A stretch of DNA of 34,633 nt from contig JAENZL010000041.1 in NCBI GenBank assembly GCA_016841265.1, positions 1 through 34,633 of the forward strand, read 5' to 3'. Each line of letters opens with the position of its first letter. Position 1 is the stretch's first letter. Of this stretch, positions 32,117-34,633 are shown piece by piece. The notes beneath the pieces were generated by a model. The model was not told the DNA's origin. It made no database searches and was given only the letters and a program-made list of their open reading frames with translations. The position numbers and the translations under genes were made by a program. This stretch comes from Methanobacteriota archaeon (GTDB lineage Archaea > Halobacteriota > Methanosarcinia > Methanosarcinales > Methanosarcinaceae).

Positions 32117-32971
32117 TCAGAATTTATTGGCTTTTGTGATGTTATACCCCGTAATCTCCATTTTTCCGGTGTCAGAGTCTATGTAGACAAGGTTGGAGAT
32201 GCTTGAATAGTAAGTAAAGAGTTCTCGCCCCCATTTCAGGGCACTGGGCTCATAACTTATCAGGGTAGTCCCGTCGAACCTTCCGTTCTTATCAAAAAGC
32301 CACAGGCCCATGAACCTGTCCGTGACTACCAGGGTAAGGGGGCCGATGTGCCCGCTACGCATGGAGACGTTCATATTTTCATGAGAAAGAAAGTTGTTAA
32401 ACTTATCCGGGTAATCTTCCAGATATTTGTTGAAAATCTGCTCCGTAAACACACAGGTAACTTTTGAATTATTGCGGAGAAGCTTGGAAAATATGCTGAC
32501 TGTGTGAGGCTGGAAAGTCGAACTGGCCATCATTACGTACTTGGAATTCAGAACATTGTCCACAAATGTTGGATGGAACTCAAACAGACAGTCCCTGTTT
32601 GCTTCCAGCAGTTCACAGTGCACAAGGTTACCTATACGTTTTCTCATATGATAGGGGATTTCACTGAGGTCCCGGGTTTCCCAGTACTCATGATTCTCCG
32701 CATAGATATTTATGATATTGAGGAATTCTTCTATTTTTTCAACTATTAAAGCCCCCATGTCAGACAGCTTGTATAAATCTTCATTGGGATCGTAAGTAAG
32801 CAGGTCCCATTTGAGAAGTTTCTTTATCTGAGGCATCAAAGCACTTGCACTGAAGTCGAGTGCGTCTTTGATTTCATCTATATTCTTGGGGCCTTCTCTT
32901 AGCAACAAGACCAGTACATTTTTTCTTTTTTCGGATAGGAATATTGTTTTAATAAGGCAGGAGGGGTCCAC
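32117..32971 (-). CDS. FilR1-domain winged-helix transcriptional regulator
   Basis: A 284-residue regulator. An ArsR-like winged helix fills residues 1-80 (RKNVLVLLLREGPKNIDEIKDALDFSASALMPQIKKLL), and the FilR1 (formerly DUF1724) domain fills about 130-265, ending with ISYEPSALKWGRELFTYYS. Methanosarcina has several such proteins, including the Msr regulators of methyltransferase genes, acting on promoters; the target of this one cannot be read. GTG 32971 follows GGTGAT by 5 nt. A TATA-like TTTATAT lies upstream near 32990 (minus). Cytoplasmic. It stands alone in a gene-poor end of the window. Confidence 0.88.
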   Translation of the reverse strand: MDPSCLIKTIFLSEKRKNVLVLLLREGPKNIDEIKDALDFSASALMPQIKKLLKWDLLTYDPNEDLYKLSDMGALIVEKIEEFLNIINIYAENHEYWETRDLSEIPYHMRKRIGNLVHCELLEANRDCLFEFHPTFVDNVLNSKYVMMASSTFQPHTVSIFSKLLRNNSKVTCVFTEQIFNKYLEDYPDKFNNFLSHENMNVSMRSGHIGPLTLVVTDRFMGLWLFDKNGRFDGTTLISYEPSALKWGRELFTYYSSISNLVYIDSDTGKMEITGYNITKANKF

Positions 32972-33440
32972 TCTCTATCACCAGGGAACATATAAATCTT
33001 CTTCAAAGGAAATTCGTCTTGAAAGAATAACAGTACTACACCTAAGCACCGTCCCAAATATCAACACGGGAAAATCGGTTTATTATTTTATTAATAGTAT
33101 AATCAGTTTTAATATATGAAGTAATTTTGCTATTAATAATTTATTATTTAAACCTGTATCAAAAGTTTAATTAAAGTATGTTAAAAGCTCTCGATGTTTA
33201 TTTTCCAAAAGTAGCCAGATAATTAGACTATAAAAACAGAAAGTTTAAGTATAGAGAAAAATCCCCTCCCCGAAGATTGGAACATTTCTAAATAAAAAAC
33301 AGAGGAAAGAAACCTCTATACTATTGGCCCTTGAAAAAAAGATAAATCAAAAAGAAAATGATAAATTATAAAAGGGGATATATTTTCGATCTTGAGGGTT
33401 CAGGGAGCGAGAGAAATAAAAAAATATGAAAAGGAAAACA
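32972..33440. other. Intergenic region, AT-rich
   Basis: No gene seen. TTATTAATAG (33088-33097) and CTATTAATAA (33130-33139) form a 10-bp inverted repeat with a 32-base spacer. Confidence 0.5.
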
Positions 33441-33800
33441 TAAGGCTTCAAGACATGCGGTTCGGCGGCAGGTATCAAGAAAAAAAAGACTTCAGAGACT
33501 GGCAAAGTTTGTCTTGAAGCCATTGAAGAGAGTTGTAGACCTCTCTCACCTGGAGGTTAAGAATGGAAAAGTTTCTGCCGTCATCTCGGAAAGTCCCGGC
33601 CAGAGACTTTTCTTCACCGATCGGGAAATGGCGAACCCTTTTCGGTTAATGGAACAGCCCCGTAATCCGGGCTTTCCGATCAGACAAAGCATCCCTTGCA
33701 GCGGCATAAAATGGCAAATATACAGCTGCAAAGGGGATATTGCAGGTCTTTTACTCACTTTTGGGGGATATTTGATAACAGTGCCTTCTTGAAGAGAGGG
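33441..33800 (+). pseudogene. Possible transposase remnant
   Basis: The frame from 33514 encodes VVDLSHLEVKNGKVSAVI, then SPGQRLFFTDRE and a later IKWQIYSCKGDIAGLLL. The order (a Lys-rich lead, FFTDRE, then a helix with LLL) is like the C-terminal part of IS4/IS1634-type transposases, but much diverged. A 12-bp inverted repeat GGCTTCAAGACA/TGTCTTGAAGCC (33444-33455, 33510-33521) lies at its start. Weak call. Confidence 0.3.
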
Positions 33801-33852
33801 ATATGGACAGGCACAGTCATCAGCGTGATTAATTAGCCCGGAAACCGGTTGC

Positions 33853-33906
33853 GAACGTTGGGTACACGATATGGGGCACACTGCATGGAGATGCAGCCCC
33901 AACGCC
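33853..33906 (+). other. Nested hairpins in a gene-free region
   Basis: CGTTGGG near 33855 can pair with CCCAACG near 33899, enclosing CTGCAT-GGAG-ATGCAG. This may be a structured RNA or a mobile-element end. The remaining stretch 33800-34430 holds no gene I can support. Confidence 0.35.
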
Positions 33907-34439
33907 GTAGTAACCCATGGAGAACGCATTTACAGCGGAAACTCTGAAAAAACCCTTCTGGAAGAGTAGTCCAGAGCAGGCTCGTATCCAAAGATACTTT
34001 CAGGGGCCGAAAAAGCCTCCAACGTATTAGATATAAGGTTTCCTGAGCATTTCATTCGGTATCATCTCCCTTTCTGAGGAAAGGAAGTGTAAACTGGCTC
34101 TTCGCAGATTTTTCCGGGAACATACAGCACACACATTGCACACATATATTCAGACACGTTTTGAGAGAACTCCACGTTTTTTTCGATCTTTTGCACGTTT
34201 CGGGAAAGAACTGCTCCCGAAAAAGCAGCGAAGAACCTTTATCGTAAATTTTTTGGGGTTTTTTAAGGGTTTGGGGTTATCAGGGAATGGAGGTTTCAAC
34301 CATTTCCATACTATTCAGCTATTGATTCACGTTTAACTCCGAATTTTTCACAGTTGTGGTGTGAACCGGGAATTATAGGGGTTTTGTGGGGGTATTGGCA
34401 TATAAAGGGGTATTAAGGGTTGAAATTTAAATAGGGGTT

Positions 34440-34511
34440 TTATTGGAGGTTTTATTGGAGGTCTTATTGGAGGTCTTATTGGAGGTTTTATTGGAGGTTT
34501 TATTGGAGATT
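34440..34511 (+). repeat. Six tandem 12-bp repeats
   Basis: TTATTGGAGGTT and close variants. On the minus strand the frame would read PPIK/PPIR repeats within a 66-codon frame, but nothing else supports a gene. Confidence 0.9.
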
Positions 34512-34578
34512 TATGCAAATTTGGGGAGATATTCAGGGAAAAATTCAACCCTTTAAACCGTTGTTTGAATCAATTTTG

Positions 34579-34632
34579 AACCGTTTTTCGAATCTTAACC
34601 GTTTTTCGAATCTTAACCGTTTTTCGAATCTT
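34579..34632 (+). repeat. Three tandem 18-bp repeats at the window edge
   Basis: AACCGTTTTTCGAATCTT at 34579-34596, 34597-34614 and 34615-34632, and possibly continuing beyond the window. Confidence 0.9.
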
Positions 34633-34633
34633 A

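Noticed and set aside
33560-34060. RNase P RNA suspected from GGAAAGTCC
   Set aside because: The other conserved blocks of archaeal RNase P RNA were not found in order, and the short match is likely chance.
34348-34548. Minus-strand frame with PPIK/PPIR repeats
   Set aside because: It is simply the translation of 12-bp tandem repeats. I keep the repeats but not the protein.

Overview
The window looks like a chromosomal segment of a methanogenic archaeon, most probably Methanosarcina. Supporting signs are a methanogenesis marker 2 gene, a DUF1699 gene and a FilR1-type regulator, preQ0 (archaeosine precursor) biosynthesis, TTTATATA-like promoters, GGAGG/GGTGATC ribosome sites, and many TTG starts placed 5-9 nt after them.

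Left part (1-11.85 kb), housekeeping: a DGC-domain protein and a YfcE-type phosphoesterase (both minus); a tight preQ0 operon queC-DUF366-queE-queD (2.0-4.65 kb); two neighbouring NifB-like radical SAM genes, each with its own promoter; a 2[4Fe-4S] ferredoxin convergent with the second NifB; methanogenesis marker 2; a small conserved protein; a PNPOx-like flavoprotein; a DUF5611-like protein; a chorismate-lyase-like protein; and tRNA-Thr(GGT). Gaps are rich in short tandem repeats.

Middle part (11.85-17.4 kb), accessory and decaying: a small exported protein; an IS200/IS605 element with intact tnpB, a doubly frameshifted tnpA and recognisable hairpin ends; a zinc-finger protein; a decayed tRNA-Thr copy; a TPR/zinc protein with a broken duplicate of its 3' end; and a DUF262/HNH (GmrSD-like) pseudogene.

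Defence block (17.45-26.83 kb): an operon-like run of half-size HsdS, HsdM-like protein with motif IV VPPF instead of NPPF, canonical HsdM, two-TRD HsdS and HsdR. It is followed convergently by a CARF-winged-helix (DUF6293-like) regulator. The extra S/M pair, whose methylase appears catalytically dead, is the best candidate for something undescribed.

Right part (26.9-34.6 kb), gene-poor: a small membrane protein, a 57-aa protein apparently starting at ATA after a perfect Shine-Dalgarno, a lipoprotein, DUF1699, three related single-span peptides (two broken by indels), another small membrane protein, a FilR1-family regulator, and 1.6 kb of repeats with a possible transposase remnant. All functional names come from reading motifs and family memory; no search was run.
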